Assembly: GCF_030769565.1 (NCBI RefSeq)
Contig: NZ_JAVCAP010000002.1
Location: 151,172 to 215,171, forward strand
Direction: 5' to 3'
DNA from: Methylophilus aquaticus
Lineage (GTDB): Bacteria; Pseudomonadota; Gammaproteobacteria; Burkholderiales; Methylophilaceae
Length of the DNA: 64,000 nucleotides
The notes under the pieces were generated by a model. That model was not told the DNA's origin. It saw only the letters and a list, made by a program, of their open reading frames with translations, and ran no database searches. The position numbers were made by a program, and so were the translations under genes. Every line of letters starts with the position of its first letter. The stretch's first letter is position 1. Positions 9,357-18,887 of the stretch are shown here, piece by piece.

Positions 9357-10604
9357 ATGTATAATGTCGGTATGAGGGGTTTGAGAAAATACTGCTGGGT
9401 TGCATTTGTAGCTTCTGCGTTGTTGCCGTGGAATGCGACTGCTGTCAATCAAGACGAGTTGACGGCACGTTTGTTTGTGCAAAATAAAAACACCAATATT
9501 GTTGAGCGCATGTTGGTACAAACTTTACAATCGATTAAAGAGGGTCGCCTGCAACAGGCACTTGACTATGTGGATCAGTTGCTCACTATCTCCCCCAACT
9601 TTGCATTGGCTCACCTGATTCACGGAGACTTGCTCTCTGCCAAAGCACGCATATTAAATGGCTTTGGCGATGCCAGTGTGGCGGATAATGGTCGAATTCA
9701 GGATTTTAAAGAAGAAGCAGAAATCCGGATTCGCAACTACTTTGACCGGAGTCGTGGATTAACTCAGCCTAATATGCTGGTGCAGTTGTCTGGCAAACAA
9801 AGTCACGTGTTGTTTGTCGATACGGCGAAATCCCGTCTGTACGTATATGAAAAAAATGCTGATGATAACCTGAAGTATATTGCTGACTACTATGTCACGA
9901 TAGGTAAAAACGGTATTGGCAAAAAAGACCAGGGCGACAAACGCACCCCGATAGGTGTTTACTTTGCCTCCAAAAAGCTGAACCGCCCATTGCCGGATTT
10001 ATACGGGGATGCAGCGTATCCGCTTAACTACCCGAATGAAATTGACAGCTTTGAGCGTAAAACCGGCTCAGGTATCTGGATCCACGGTACGCCGCATGAT
10101 ACGTATAGTCGGCCACCGAGAGCCAGTGATGGTTGTGTCGTATTGTCTAACCCCGATGTGAAGGCCTTGCAGGAGATTCTGCAAATTGGAAATACGCCGG
10201 TGGTCATCGGTGTTAATTTTCAGTGGGTCAATCCGCAGTCGCTTAAAACGCAACAATCGCTTAAGGCTGATCTTAAGTCAGAAATTGAACAATGGCGCAA
10301 AGATTGGGTCTCTCAGGATACTGATGCTTATTTGTCGCATTACGCCTCTGATTTCTTTTACTCGGATGGCAGCTTATCTAAATGGTCCAGCTATAAGCGT
10401 CAAATTCAGGCAGCAAAACCCAAGGTAGCAGTCAACTTGAACGATGTGAGCATGTTCACTTATCCGAATGCCAACCGACAAATGGTCGTTGTGGATTTTG
10501 AGCAAGAGTTTATCGGCCCTGCACTGCGTAACGTGATGAAAAAACGTCAGTACTGGGTGCAGGAAAGCGGGCAATGGAAAATTTTATACGAAGGGTCGGC
10601 ATGA
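9357..10604 (+). CDS. L,D-transpeptidase (YkuD) with C-terminal NTF2-like domain
   Basis: A periplasmic enzyme expected to make 3-3 peptidoglycan crosslinks or attach proteins to peptidoglycan. After a signal peptide ending near WNATA comes a helical region to about residue 135, then the YkuD domain. The catalytic signature is IWIHGTPHDTYSRPPRASDG followed by CVVLSN, with the nucleophile Cys near residue 259. The C-terminal 110 residues (IEQWRKDWVSQDTDAYLSHY onward) match the pattern of the domain in the preceding TPR protein. Starts at 9339 (GTG), 9357 or 9372 are possible; all keep the signal peptide. It is in a run with the TPR gene and ppiA. Confidence 0.87.
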   Translation: MYNVGMRGLRKYCWVAFVASALLPWNATAVNQDELTARLFVQNKNTNIVERMLVQTLQSIKEGRLQQALDYVDQLLTISPNFALAHLIHGDLLSAKARILNGFGDASVADNGRIQDFKEEAEIRIRNYFDRSRGLTQPNMLVQLSGKQSHVLFVDTAKSRLYVYEKNADDNLKYIADYYVTIGKNGIGKKDQGDKRTPIGVYFASKKLNRPLPDLYGDAAYPLNYPNEIDSFERKTGSGIWIHGTPHDTYSRPPRASDGCVVLSNPDVKALQEILQIGNTPVVIGVNFQWVNPQSLKTQQSLKADLKSEIEQWRKDWVSQDTDAYLSHYASDFFYSDGSLSKWSSYKRQIQAAKPKVAVNLNDVSMFTYPNANRQMVVVDFEQEFIGPALRNVMKKRQYWVQESGQWKILYEGSA

Positions 10605-11173
10605 GTTATTTGCAGTCATGGCTAATATCGATGGTACTGCTGTGCAGTGTTTCTTTTGCGCAAGCCGCAACACAAGTGCAATTCGAGACCAGTCAGGGTA
10701 ATTTCGTGGTGGAAGTGGAGGCCAGTAAAGCGCCTAAAACCGTTGAAAATTTTTTACAGTATGTGAAAGATGGCTTTTATACAAATACTGTATTTCATCG
10801 TGTTATTGGTCGTTTTATGATTCAAGGTGGCGGCTTTGACCGCGAACTGAATGAAAAGCCAACGCGTGCACCGATTGTGAATGAGTCGAGTAATGGTTTG
10901 CTCAATCAGGTGGGCACCATTGCCATGGCACGTACACAGGACCCTAACTCTGCCACCGCACAGTTTTTTATTAACGTGGCAGATAATCAGTTTTTAAATT
11001 ACACCAGTCCAGAGCCAAGTCTTATTGGCTATTGTGTATTTGGAAAAGTGATCTCTGGCATGGATGTGGTTTTTAAAATCAGTAATTTACCGACAGGCAA
11101 TCAGCGAGGTTTTTCTGATGTTCCTATCCGTGCAGTGATCATCAAACGCGCTGCAATTATCAGCGCCAAATAG
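10601..11173 (+). CDS. ppiA: Periplasmic cyclophilin-type peptidyl-prolyl isomerase
   Basis: Catalyses cis-trans isomerisation of prolyl bonds in exported proteins. The ATG at 10601 overlaps the TGA of the transpeptidase gene and begins a clear signal peptide (SWLISMVLLCSVSFAQAATQ). The cyclophilin core has [35 protein letters not shown] and [15 protein letters not shown], so the catalytic Arg and the active-site FIN are intact. The translational overlap suggests it is made with the L,D-transpeptidase. It is followed by a cytoplasmic paralogue. Confidence 0.93.
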   Translation: MSYLQSWLISMVLLCSVSFAQAATQVQFETSQGNFVVEVEASKAPKTVENFLQYVKDGFYTNTVFHRVIGRFMIQGGGFDRELNEKPTRAPIVNESSNGLLNQVGTIAMARTQDPNSATAQFFINVADNQFLNYTSPEPSLIGYCVFGKVISGMDVVFKISNLPTGNQRGFSDVPIRAVIIKRAAIISAK

Positions 11174-11201
11174 TCCCACCCCTTTTTAAACGGAGAATAT
11201 T

Positions 11202-11696
11202 TTGGTTAAATTGACCACCAACTTCGGTGATATCACCATTGAACTTAATGCGGAAAAAGCACCGGTTACTGTTGCTAACTTTTTAAGCTATGTGGAAAAA
11301 GGCTTTTACGATGGCATGATTTTTCACCGTGTGATTAAAGAGTTCATGATTCAAGGCGGTGGTTTTGACGTCAATATGAAGCAGAAAGCCACCGATGCGC
11401 CCATCAAGAATGAAGCAGACAATGGCCTGTCGAATGATAAATACACTCTGGCGATGGCCCGTACCATGGTGCCAGACTCTGCCTCAGCGCAATTCTTCAT
11501 CAACGCAAAAGATAACAGTTTTTTGAACTTCTCATCTCCCACCACGCAAGGCTGGGGCTACTGTGTGTTTGGTAAAGTGATTGCAGGTATGGATGTCGTA
11601 GATAAAATCGAAGCTGTTGCAACGACCAGCCGCGGTGGCCATCAGGATGTGCCAGTTGAACCGGTGATTATTGAAAAAGCGGTTGTTGTTGCCTAA
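11202..11696 (+). CDS. ppiB: Cytoplasmic cyclophilin-type peptidyl-prolyl isomerase
   Basis: Paralogue of the preceding gene product without a signal peptide, hence cytosolic. Motifs are [38 protein letters not shown] and [20 protein letters not shown]. The start is a TTG at 11202, supported by a GGAGA ribosome site at 11192-11196 and by the family N-terminus (M)[14 protein letters not shown]. The length of 164 residues is usual. lpxH begins three bases after its stop, an order also known from other Proteobacteria. Confidence 0.95.
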   Translation: MVKLTTNFGDITIELNAEKAPVTVANFLSYVEKGFYDGMIFHRVIKEFMIQGGGFDVNMKQKATDAPIKNEADNGLSNDKYTLAMARTMVPDSASAQFFINAKDNSFLNFSSPTTQGWGYCVFGKVIAGMDVVDKIEAVATTSRGGHQDVPVEPVIIEKAVVVA

Positions 11697-11699
11697 GAC

Positions 11700-12467
11700 A
11701 TGACCAGCTGGATCATTTCCGATCTGCACCTGAGTGCGCAAAGGCCTGCGGTAACGCAGGCTTTTTTGCATTGGTTACAAACAACCGTCGCTGAGGCCAA
11801 AGCGCTGTATATTCTCGGAGACTTTTTTGAGGTATGGGTTGGTGATGATGTGCTGGATGATCCAGAGCATGGGGCTGAGTTTTTGCCGGTGGTGCAGACT
11901 TTAAGTCAGTTGTCAGCGCGCGGCGTCAGGCTTTACGGCATGCATGGCAATCGGGATTTTTTAATCGGTCAGCGATTTGCACAAGCATGCGGTATGCAAT
12001 TACTGGAGGATCCCGCCTTGCTCGAAGCTGGCGATAAACGTATTCTGTTGACGCATGGTGATGCGCTGTGCACGGACGATGTCGCTTATCAGGCTTTTCG
12101 TACACAAGTACGCAATCCACAATGGCAGCATACTTTTCTGAGTCAGCCACTAGGTGCCCGTATCGCATTTGCCGATCAGGCCAGAGACCAAAGCCGACAA
12201 AGCAAAGCCGTACAGAGCATGCAAATCATGGATGTGAATGCAGAAGCTGTTGCCGGCATCATCCGGCAGTATCGCTATCCAGACATTTTGCTGCATGGGC
12301 ACACACACAGGCCAGCTATCCATGCACTTTATATTGATGGGCATGCTTGCCAGCGCTGGGTGCTGGGAGATTGGCATGACACAGCCACGGTGTGCAGTCT
12401 CGATAAAAGCGGATTGAAAGCGCGGATACTGGATCTAACCAGGCCTATCAAAAACAGCGCCATCTAG
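11700..12467 (+). CDS. lpxH: UDP-2,3-diacylglucosamine diphosphatase LpxH
   Basis: Membrane-associated Mn-dependent hydrolase that converts UDP-2,3-diacylglucosamine to lipid X in lipid A synthesis. The calcineurin-like metal motifs are all visible: ISDLHL, GDFFEVWVGDD, MHGNRDFLIG, LTHGDALCTDD and LHGHTHRPAIH. The length of 255 residues is normal. It closes the run from 8220, and its stop codon lies inside a perfect terminator-like hairpin shared with the convergent nusB. Confidence 0.95.
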   Translation: MTSWIISDLHLSAQRPAVTQAFLHWLQTTVAEAKALYILGDFFEVWVGDDVLDDPEHGAEFLPVVQTLSQLSARGVRLYGMHGNRDFLIGQRFAQACGMQLLEDPALLEAGDKRILLTHGDALCTDDVAYQAFRTQVRNPQWQHTFLSQPLGARIAFADQARDQSRQSKAVQSMQIMDVNAEAVAGIIRQYRYPDILLHGHTHRPAIHALYIDGHACQRWVLGDWHDTATVCSLDKSGLKARILDLTRPIKNSAI

Positions 12468-12478
12468 GCGCTGTTTTT
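12450..12478. terminator. Bidirectional terminator between lpxH and nusB
   Basis: Arms 12450-12461 and 12467-12478 form a perfect 12-base stem with a five-base loop. The A-run on the 5' arm and T-run on the 3' arm give a U-tract in either direction. It sits between convergent genes, and the lpxH stop lies in the loop. Confidence 0.85.
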
Positions 12479-12501
12479 GCATGTATGAAAGCCGGTAGCG
12501 G

Positions 12502-12972
12502 TTATTTTTTCGATTGCTGGCCAAACTCTTGCGGACGCACCTGTGCGGCAATTTTATCTAGCACGCCATTGATGTATTTGTGACCGTCAATGCCGCCATA
12601 GGTTTTGGCGAGCTCTACGCCTTCGTTAATGGCAACGCGATATGGAATGCTCATATCAAACATCAGTTCATAGCCTGAAATGCGCAAAACGGCATGCTCA
12701 ATCGGGCTGAGCTCCTCTATTTTGCGATCAACAAACTGGCTGATCATGCCGTCGATTGCTTCCGTATTTTCCAATACCCCAGTCAGCAATTGTTTAAAAT
12801 AGGCTTCGTCAGCTTTATGGTATTCTGGATCGTCGAGGCTATCCAATCGCAACTGCTTGACATCGCTTGCATTCATCCGGTTACAATAAAGTGCTTTTAA
12901 TGCCAGTTCGCGTGATTTTCGGCGGTTTTTGCTGCCTTTTGCTTTTTGCGGTGCAGCTTGTTCAGTACTCAT
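12502..12972 (-). CDS. nusB: Transcription antitermination factor NusB
   Basis: RNA-binding helical protein of the rRNA antitermination complex, acting with NusE/S10. Characteristic stretches are [29 protein letters not shown] and [18 protein letters not shown]. It has 156 residues, with a basic N-terminal extension. Its start overlaps the ribH stop by four bases; the ribH-nusB pair is widespread in Proteobacteria. Confidence 0.95.
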   Translation of the reverse strand: MSTEQAAPQKAKGSKNRRKSRELALKALYCNRMNASDVKQLRLDSLDDPEYHKADEAYFKQLLTGVLENTEAIDGMISQFVDRKIEELSPIEHAVLRISGYELMFDMSIPYRVAINEGVELAKTYGGIDGHKYINGVLDKIAAQVRPQEFGQQSKK

Positions 12973-13418
12973 AGCGCATTCACCAGGTTAGCCATTTCGA
13001 TTGCAACTTGTGCCGCTTCAGCCCCTTTGACTGCGATGCGCGCTTCTGCCTGCGCATCATTTTCTGTTGTGAGAATAGCATTAGCAACAGGAACGCCGGT
13101 ATCACGCTGTACCTCGGAAATTCCGCGCGCAGATTCATTGGAAACCACTTCAAAATGATAGGTTTCACCGCGAATAATCGCGCCCAGTGCAATCAGCGCA
13201 TCATATGACTCGCTCAATGCCATATGCTGCAAGATGAGGGGCGTTTCCAACGCGCCCGGTACACTTGCAAGCGTAATGTCGTCCGCCTTGACGCCGAGTT
13301 TGAGCAGTTCCTGCTCACAGGCTTTAAGCAAGCCTGCGCCAATGTTTTCGTTAAAGCGGGAAAGGACGATACCGATTTTCTTGCCAGTACCGTCCAGATT
13401 TTGTGTGATGGTTTTCAA
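12969..13418 (-). CDS. ribH: 6,7-dimethyl-8-ribityllumazine synthase
   Basis: Condenses the ribityl-aminouracil with dihydroxybutanone phosphate in the penultimate step of riboflavin synthesis. Motifs include [24 protein letters not shown] and [16 protein letters not shown] with the catalytic His, then [14 protein letters not shown]. It has 149 residues. No other riboflavin genes lie upstream, and the 85-base leader is too short for an FMN riboswitch. Confidence 0.96.
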   Translation of the reverse strand: MKTITQNLDGTGKKIGIVLSRFNENIGAGLLKACEQELLKLGVKADDITLASVPGALETPLILQHMALSESYDALIALGAIIRGETYHFEVVSNESARGISEVQRDTGVPVANAILTTENDAQAEARIAVKGAEAAQVAIEMANLVNAL

Positions 13419-13503
13419 TTGCAGAACTTCCGTAGGCTAAAGACCACCATTTTAACCGAAACGGTGCTGTTCATGTCAGGCCGTTGCAGCAATCAGTGTA
13501 ATC

Positions 13504-15165
13504 TCAGGCAAATAGAGACCATGCTTTCTGTACCGTCATCCATATGCCATAGCTAATCGGGATCAATACGGCCAACCATGCCAGTTTCACCATGACTCCT
13601 GGCGTTCTGGCGTCATTGAGAGCAAGCTGCCCACTTTCATTCTTCGATTTTATGCCTGCTTGCTGTTCTACTGCCAGCTCGCTGTCTGACATAAAGTATT
13701 TGTCAGCCACCGGCCTGACCAGCAGATTGGCAACAAAGCCCACGCCCAGCAATGCCGCGAGAGTCATAAAGATGGGGGCATAGATTTCAGCATAGGGAAT
13801 CTGCGCCTCTAATCGCACATCATGCATGTAATTGACGATCACCGGACCAAGAATCCCTGCTGTTGACCATGCTGTTAATAGTCTGCCATGAATGGCACCC
13901 ACAAACTGCGTGCCAAACAAATCGGCCAGATAGGCAGGAATGGTGGCAAAGCCGCCGCCATACATCGAAGCAATGACGCAGAACACCAGCAGGAATAAGG
14001 CCAGTTGGTGGTGGTTGGCTGCATAAGTACCACAGACATACAGCATGGCACCTAGCACGAAAAATATAAAATACGTGTTACGGCGCCCCAGCTTGTCTGA
14101 GGAAGTTGCCCAGCCGATGCGGCCAAAAATATTAAACAGCGAAATCAGGCCCACGAATCCTGCGCCTACCGCAGCGGCGGAAGCCGTCAATGCTTCATCC
14201 GCCTTGATGTCAGCGAAAGTCAGGGCTGGATTGCCGATCAAGCCCCCGCCGAAAGTTTCTTGCAGCATGGGGGCCGCCGCACCAATGATACCGATTGCTG
14301 CGGAAACATTCATACACAGAATAAGCCACAATAACCAGAATTGCGGTGTCTTATGTGCATTTTTCAAATGCACATGGCGGGTGGCAACCATGCGGTTATG
14401 TTGCTGGTCTGGCGGTGTCCAGCCCTCGGGTTTCCAGTTGGCTGCCGGTACGCGATAGCCAAGAGAGCCGAAGGTCATGAAAACAGCATAAATGAGTGCA
14501 AGTACCACAAAAGTTTGCCAGACACCAGGGTCGGTATGAGTGGCAAACAGGCTCATTAATTTGGTCGCCAAAGGCGAGCCTATCATGGCGCCACCGCCAA
14601 ACCCCATAATGGCCAAACCGGTGGCCATGCCACGCCGGTCAGGAAACCATTTGATCAGGGTCGAAACCGGCGAGATGTAGCCCAGGCCTAAGCCAACGCC
14701 GCCTATGACGCCGCTGCCTAGCCACATCATCCATAACTGATGCTGATGGACGCCGAGTGCCGAAATGAGCAAGCCACCACACCAGCACAGCATGGCAACC
14801 AAGCCGGCCTTGCGCGGGCCAGCTCTTTCAAGCCATCCCCCCCATGCCGCCGCCGAACACCCCAGTAAAACAAAAAACAGTGTATACATCCAGCCGAGGT
14901 CAAATTGCGTCCAGTTGCAATCCGTGGCAAATAACGCATGCCCGGTGCCGACAATTTTTTCTGCAAAGGTCGTCGCGCCTGCCGCGCATGCTGCAACCGG
15001 TTTACCATCAGCGCCTGTGAGCGCAGCGCCCAGCGGCTTCCAGAACACGCTGAAGCCATAGGCCATGCCAATAGAAAGGTGTACTGCCAATGCAGCTGGT
15101 GGAACCAGCCATCGATTAAATTTTTTGCCTGCCGTGATATGTTCTTTGGACAGATTAAGCAACAT
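13504..15165 (-). CDS. OFA-family MFS transporter (oxalate/formate antiporter-like)
   Basis: An inner-membrane carrier of the major facilitator superfamily with about 12 membrane segments over 553 residues. The N-terminal segment LAVHLSIGMAYGFSVFWKPL and the loop FPDRRGMATGLAIMGFGGGA are typical of the OFA group, and the inter-domain loop is long. The substrate is probably a small carboxylate; formate would make sense in a methylotroph but is inference. An insertion of about 45 residues with two Cys lies between the first two membrane segments. It is monocistronic and divergent from phoB. Confidence 0.85.
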   Translation of the reverse strand: MLLNLSKEHITAGKKFNRWLVPPAALAVHLSIGMAYGFSVFWKPLGAALTGADGKPVAACAAGATTFAEKIVGTGHALFATDCNWTQFDLGWMYTLFFVLLGCSAAAWGGWLERAGPRKAGLVAMLCWCGGLLISALGVHQHQLWMMWLGSGVIGGVGLGLGYISPVSTLIKWFPDRRGMATGLAIMGFGGGAMIGSPLATKLMSLFATHTDPGVWQTFVVLALIYAVFMTFGSLGYRVPAANWKPEGWTPPDQQHNRMVATRHVHLKNAHKTPQFWLLWLILCMNVSAAIGIIGAAAPMLQETFGGGLIGNPALTFADIKADEALTASAAAVGAGFVGLISLFNIFGRIGWATSSDKLGRRNTYFIFFVLGAMLYVCGTYAANHHQLALFLLVFCVIASMYGGGFATIPAYLADLFGTQFVGAIHGRLLTAWSTAGILGPVIVNYMHDVRLEAQIPYAEIYAPIFMTLAALLGVGFVANLLVRPVADKYFMSDSELAVEQQAGIKSKNESGQLALNDARTPGVMVKLAWLAVLIPISYGIWMTVQKAWSLFA

Positions 15166-15249
15166 CTAAACCCCCTTGATTCTTCCCTGTTACATATTGT
15201 TACACTTTGCAGTAAAAGGCAATAACAGCAAAATTAAATTTATGTGAGG

Positions 15250-15281
15250 TTGTCATTAAAATGTCATAATTCATTCATAAA
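15250..15281 (+). promoter_or_regulatory. Pho box upstream of phoB
   Basis: Two TGTCAT half-sites at 15251-15256 and 15262-15267 are spaced 11 bases apart with an AT-rich spacer, the direct-repeat form of the PhoB binding site. A weaker third unit follows (ATTCATAAA), which can serve as the -10 region as in Pho-dependent promoters. It lies 56 bases before the phoB start and implies autoregulation. Confidence 0.82.
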
Positions 15282-15336
15282 CTGGCGAGCATTCACAGAA
15301 ATAAATTCTGTTGAAAAATTGCTTAAAGGGAGTGTC

Positions 15337-16041
15337 ATGGCGGCAGCAAATATATTGGTAGTAGAAGACGAGCCGGCGATTCAGGAATTATTGGCCTTAA
15401 ACATCAAACAGGCCGGGCATCATGCGATTCGCGCCACCAGTGTCGAGCATGCGCAGATGCTGTTGCGTGAAACGATGCCGGACTTGATTCTGCTGGACTG
15501 GATGTTGCCAGGCATGAGCGGCATCGAGTTTGCACGTCGCCTCAAATCTGACAGTCTGACCAAAGAGGTGCCGATTATCATGCTGACCGCCCGAGGCGAT
15601 GAGTTTGACAAGGTGCGTGGCTTGGAAGTCGGCGCAGATGATTATGTCACCAAGCCATTTAGCCCGCGTGAGCTGAATGCGCGGATTAAAGCCGTGTTGC
15701 GTCGCCGTGCGCCGCAAATGACCGATGACCCGATTGAAATTGCCGGTTTGCATCTCGACCCTACCACGCACAGGGTGACCGGGCACAATGTGCACATTCC
15801 TTTGGGTCCTACCGAATTTAAACTGCTCCATTTTTTCATGACCAACCCGGAGCGCGTACACAGCCGCACGCAACTGCTGGACAAGGTCTGGGGGGATCGC
15901 GTGTTTGTAGAGGACCGTACGGTAGATGTCCATATCCGTCGTCTGCGCAATGCGCTGGTAGCTTCCAATCACCAGGACATGATTCAGACCGTGCGTGGAT
16001 CGGGGTATCGTTTTTCGGTGCATACTGAAGTCGGTCAATAA
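15337..16041 (+). CDS. phoB: Phosphate regulon response regulator PhoB
   Basis: OmpR/PhoB-type regulator. The receiver domain has the acidic pair E10-D11, the phosphoacceptor Asp54 in [10 protein letters not shown], and the conserved Lys in [10 protein letters not shown]. The C-terminal winged helix has [20 protein letters not shown] and HIRRLRNAL. The ATG at 15337 has a GGGAG ribosome site and fits the family N-terminus; earlier in-frame starts have none. A Pho box lies just upstream. The usual partner phoR is absent; the next gene on this strand is a glycosyltransferase 115 bases on. Confidence 0.93.
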   Translation: MAAANILVVEDEPAIQELLALNIKQAGHHAIRATSVEHAQMLLRETMPDLILLDWMLPGMSGIEFARRLKSDSLTKEVPIIMLTARGDEFDKVRGLEVGADDYVTKPFSPRELNARIKAVLRRRAPQMTDDPIEIAGLHLDPTTHRVTGHNVHIPLGPTEFKLLHFFMTNPERVHSRTQLLDKVWGDRVFVEDRTVDVHIRRLRNALVASNHQDMIQTVRGSGYRFSVHTEVGQ

Positions 16042-16156
16042 ACAACGCCCGCTTGTCTGGTCGTGCCAATAAATATGCCGGGTGGCACGGCCTCGCCTAC
16101 TATCTAATGCATGGCAGTCATGATACGCTTGCGCCTGTCAAAATTCAGTGATTGTA

Positions 16157-17803
16157 ATGCTTATGAAGCCTGGCCCAGCAACGTACTCTGTCTTACCAAT
16201 CACATGGGTTAATCGCCTGATTTGGTTGGGTTTGTTTGTTTGGGTTGGATTGTCCTTCCGTCAGCATGGCATCAGCAACGATGAGTATGTCCAGCATACC
16301 TATGGACAAATGTTGCTCGACTGGTATCGCACCGGGTTCCGGGATGACGATGCCTTTCATTACCGCAATCTTTACCTATATGGTGGCTTGTTTGACATTG
16401 TGGCTGCGTGGCTCGAACCGCATACCAGCCTTTGGGTGTGGGATTTACGCCATCTGTTGTCTGCCGGATTTGGCTTGCTCGGTTTCTATGGTGTCTCCCG
16501 TTTTGCACATTTGCTGGGAGGCTTGCGCTTGGCCGTACTCTCCATGCTGCTGCTGTTTCTCACGGTCTCATGGTCTGGCACCATGTTCACCCATACCAAA
16601 GATGTTCCCTTTGCCACCTGCATGCTTTGGGCTTTGTATGCGACCGCACTGGTGGTGCGCGACATGGAAAATGTCAGTGGGAAGATCATTGTGTTACTGG
16701 GGCTTGCTGTCGGCGGCGCGCTCGGCTTGCGCGTGGGTGGCGCGTTTGCTGTTATTTACCTGATACTCCTGGTGATCTGGCGCGTCTGGCTTGACCACAA
16801 ACATCAGCACACGCCTGTTTTTTCGCGCTTATGGCGCATGGTGCTGGTACTGCTGCCAGCCGCTGTACTGGCTTTTGTATTTATGGCGATCTGCTGGCCA
16901 TGGAGTGTGATTGAGGCTGACAATCTGCTGGAAGCAGCCAGAGCATTCTCGCATTTCGATTTCAACATGCAAACCATCGTTAACGGCGTGGTCTACAACA
17001 TCAGCGGAGTGCCTCGCAGTTATTTGTTCCAGTATCTGGCTGTCAAACTGCCCGAAGCCAGTCTACTCAGCTTGTTCGCGGCCACTGTAGTGTGCCTGTT
17101 TGGCCGTCAGCACTTAGACGTGGCCGATACGACGACACGCTTGACCATGCATACTTTGCTCACGGGTATTTTATTTCCATTGGTGTTTGTCATGGATGAC
17201 AGACCTGCGCTCTACAACGGGGTGCGTCACTTTACTTTTCTGGCGCCTTTGCTGGCAATTTTATCAGCCTGGGCAATTGTAGCGGTCTGGCAGGCCATCG
17301 GGCGCGGCCAATGGCAAAGCGGCAACACCTGTCACTCACTCTGGGGTCAGGCAATCTGGGGCGGTGTCATGGTCGGATTAATGCTGGTGACCTTGTTTGA
17401 TATTGTGCAGTTGCATCCATACCAATACGTTAGGCTGAATCGTCTGGTGGGTGAGCAGCAAGCGGCCCAATACAAATGGGAGGGCGATTACTGGTCGAGC
17501 GCCTTGCGCGAGGCCGCCGGGCAGCTGAATGCGAAAAAGCTGCCGCCTCAGTCACATCCTTACTGGGTGGCCGCTTGCGTGGATACCCCGCAAATTGAAC
17601 CGTATCTGGATAAACGTTTCAGCGTGACCCGCCGCTGGGAAGAAGCAGACTTCTTCCTGTCGACGACGAATATGCATTGTCACGAGGTGATGCAGGGCCA
17701 ATTAATCGGGGGTGCGAAACGTCAGGGTATGTGGTTATCCGTGCTTAAGGACAGACGCAAACTTGAGGGCAATGCCAGGATGGGCACGCCTGCCAAAAAC
17801 TAG
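16157..17803 (+). CDS. GT-C fold membrane glycosyltransferase (GT39/ArnT-like)
   Basis: A polytopic inner-membrane protein of about 550 residues with roughly ten hydrophobic segments. The first external loop carries an acidic motif (GISNDEYVQHTYG), the position of the catalytic Asp/Glu in GT-C enzymes that use polyprenyl-phosphate sugars. A second loop includes FDFNMQTIVNGVVYN. It probably transfers a sugar from a lipid carrier to an envelope acceptor. Starts at 16148 (GTG), 16157 or 16163 are possible. With the next two genes it forms a GtrABC-like set, in which this would be the acceptor-specific transferase. Confidence 0.75.
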   Translation: MLMKPGPATYSVLPITWVNRLIWLGLFVWVGLSFRQHGISNDEYVQHTYGQMLLDWYRTGFRDDDAFHYRNLYLYGGLFDIVAAWLEPHTSLWVWDLRHLLSAGFGLLGFYGVSRFAHLLGGLRLAVLSMLLLFLTVSWSGTMFTHTKDVPFATCMLWALYATALVVRDMENVSGKIIVLLGLAVGGALGLRVGGAFAVIYLILLVIWRVWLDHKHQHTPVFSRLWRMVLVLLPAAVLAFVFMAICWPWSVIEADNLLEAARAFSHFDFNMQTIVNGVVYNISGVPRSYLFQYLAVKLPEASLLSLFAATVVCLFGRQHLDVADTTTRLTMHTLLTGILFPLVFVMDDRPALYNGVRHFTFLAPLLAILSAWAIVAVWQAIGRGQWQSGNTCHSLWGQAIWGGVMVGLMLVTLFDIVQLHPYQYVRLNRLVGEQQAAQYKWEGDYWSSALREAAGQLNAKKLPPQSHPYWVAACVDTPQIEPYLDKRFSVTRRWEEADFFLSTTNMHCHEVMQGQLIGGAKRQGMWLSVLKDRRKLEGNARMGTPAKN

Positions 17804-17849
17804 CGGCAATCCGCTACAATACTGACAGTTTATTTTCTTGTGGGACACC

Positions 17850-18887
17850 ATGACAACTCTTGATACCACCCGTCAAACAGTACAGCCGCACATTACTGTC
17901 ATGGTGCCTGCCTACAATGAGGCAAAAAACATTGCGAAGACGCTGGATAATATTGCCCGTGTTCTGCAGCAAATGTCTCCGCACTGGAATATTGTGGTGG
18001 TGGACGATGGCAGCCGCGATCAAACGGCACATGTCGTGCAGGCTCTCGTTGAAACCTACCGGGTGACACTGGTGCGTTTTTCCCGTAATTTTGGTAAAGA
18101 AAACGCCATCTGTGCTGGGTTGAACTATGCCAGTGGCGACATGGTCATTTGCATGGATGCCGATGGTCAGCATGCGTCTGAACTGATGTTGACCATGCTG
18201 GAAAAATGGCGCGAAGGCTATGAGATGGTGTACGCGGTGCGTCAGGACAGGGCACAGGAGTCCTCGTTTAAACTATGGGGTTCACGCGCGTTTTACCGCA
18301 TGATGAGCGCGAGTACGCATGTGAGTATCCCGCGGGATGCCGGTGATTTTCGCCTGATGGACAGAAAAGTGGTGGATGCATTGTGTGCCTTACCTGAGCG
18401 TAACCGTTTCATGAAAGGCATTTATGCCTGGGTAGGATACAAATCGATTGGCATTCCCTATACCCCTCTACCCCGGTTGCATGGTGAAAGCGCCTACTCA
18501 AAACTCAAGCTGATCGCACTGGCGTGGACTGGCATCACCAGTTTTTCGGTATTGCCTTTGCGGCTGGCGAGTTTTACCGGAGTGATTCTGGCACTGCTGG
18601 CTTTTACTTACGGCACCATTGTTATCATCGATACGCTATTTTTTCATGAATCTATCCCCGGCTGGCCAACCGTTGTTGCGAGTATGATGTTTTTTGCTGG
18701 CGTGCAGCTGTTATTCATTGGTGTACTGGGTGAGTATCTGGCTCGCGTTTACGATGAAGTCAAAGGTCGCCCTCCCTATATTGTGTCCGATGTGGTTGCG
18801 CCACAATCAGTATTCACTGATAAAGATAAACCTGTGCGCCGCCGTAAAACGCCTGTGCAAAATATTGATCAATCATCACTCTTGTAA
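17850..18887 (+). CDS. GtrB/DPM1-like polyprenyl-phosphate glycosyltransferase (GT2)
   Basis: Transfers a sugar from a nucleotide sugar to undecaprenyl phosphate on the cytosolic face. The GT-A domain has VPAYNEAKNI, VVDDGSRDQT, FSRNFGKENAI and MDADGQH (the DXD-type site). Two C-terminal membrane segments lie near residues 230-255 and 265-290, as in GtrB and ArnC. The ATG at 17850 is preferred over 17838. The stop overlaps the gtrA-like start by one base, so translation is coupled. Confidence 0.88.
   Translation: MTTLDTTRQTVQPHITVMVPAYNEAKNIAKTLDNIARVLQQMSPHWNIVVVDDGSRDQTAHVVQALVETYRVTLVRFSRNFGKENAICAGLNYASGDMVICMDADGQHASELMLTMLEKWREGYEMVYAVRQDRAQESSFKLWGSRAFYRMMSASTHVSIPRDAGDFRLMDRKVVDALCALPERNRFMKGIYAWVGYKSIGIPYTPLPRLHGESAYSKLKLIALAWTGITSFSVLPLRLASFTGVILALLAFTYGTIVIIDTLFFHESIPGWPTVVASMMFFAGVQLLFIGVLGEYLARVYDEVKGRPPYIVSDVVAPQSVFTDKDKPVRRRKTPVQNIDQSSLL

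Noticed and set aside
9344..9365. Promoter for the L,D-transpeptidase gene from the TATAAT at 9360
   Set aside because: No -35 element lies at usable spacing, and the hexamer falls inside the likely coding start; the gene is better explained by read-through from the TPR gene.
13004..13418. FMN riboswitch control of ribH
   Set aside because: The leader before ribH is only 85 bases and shows none of the conserved RFN-element stems.
16062..16089. Seven-base inverted repeat CGTGCCA/TGGCACG after phoB
   Set aside because: Short stem, 14-base loop and no U-tract; could be chance and is not a convincing terminator.
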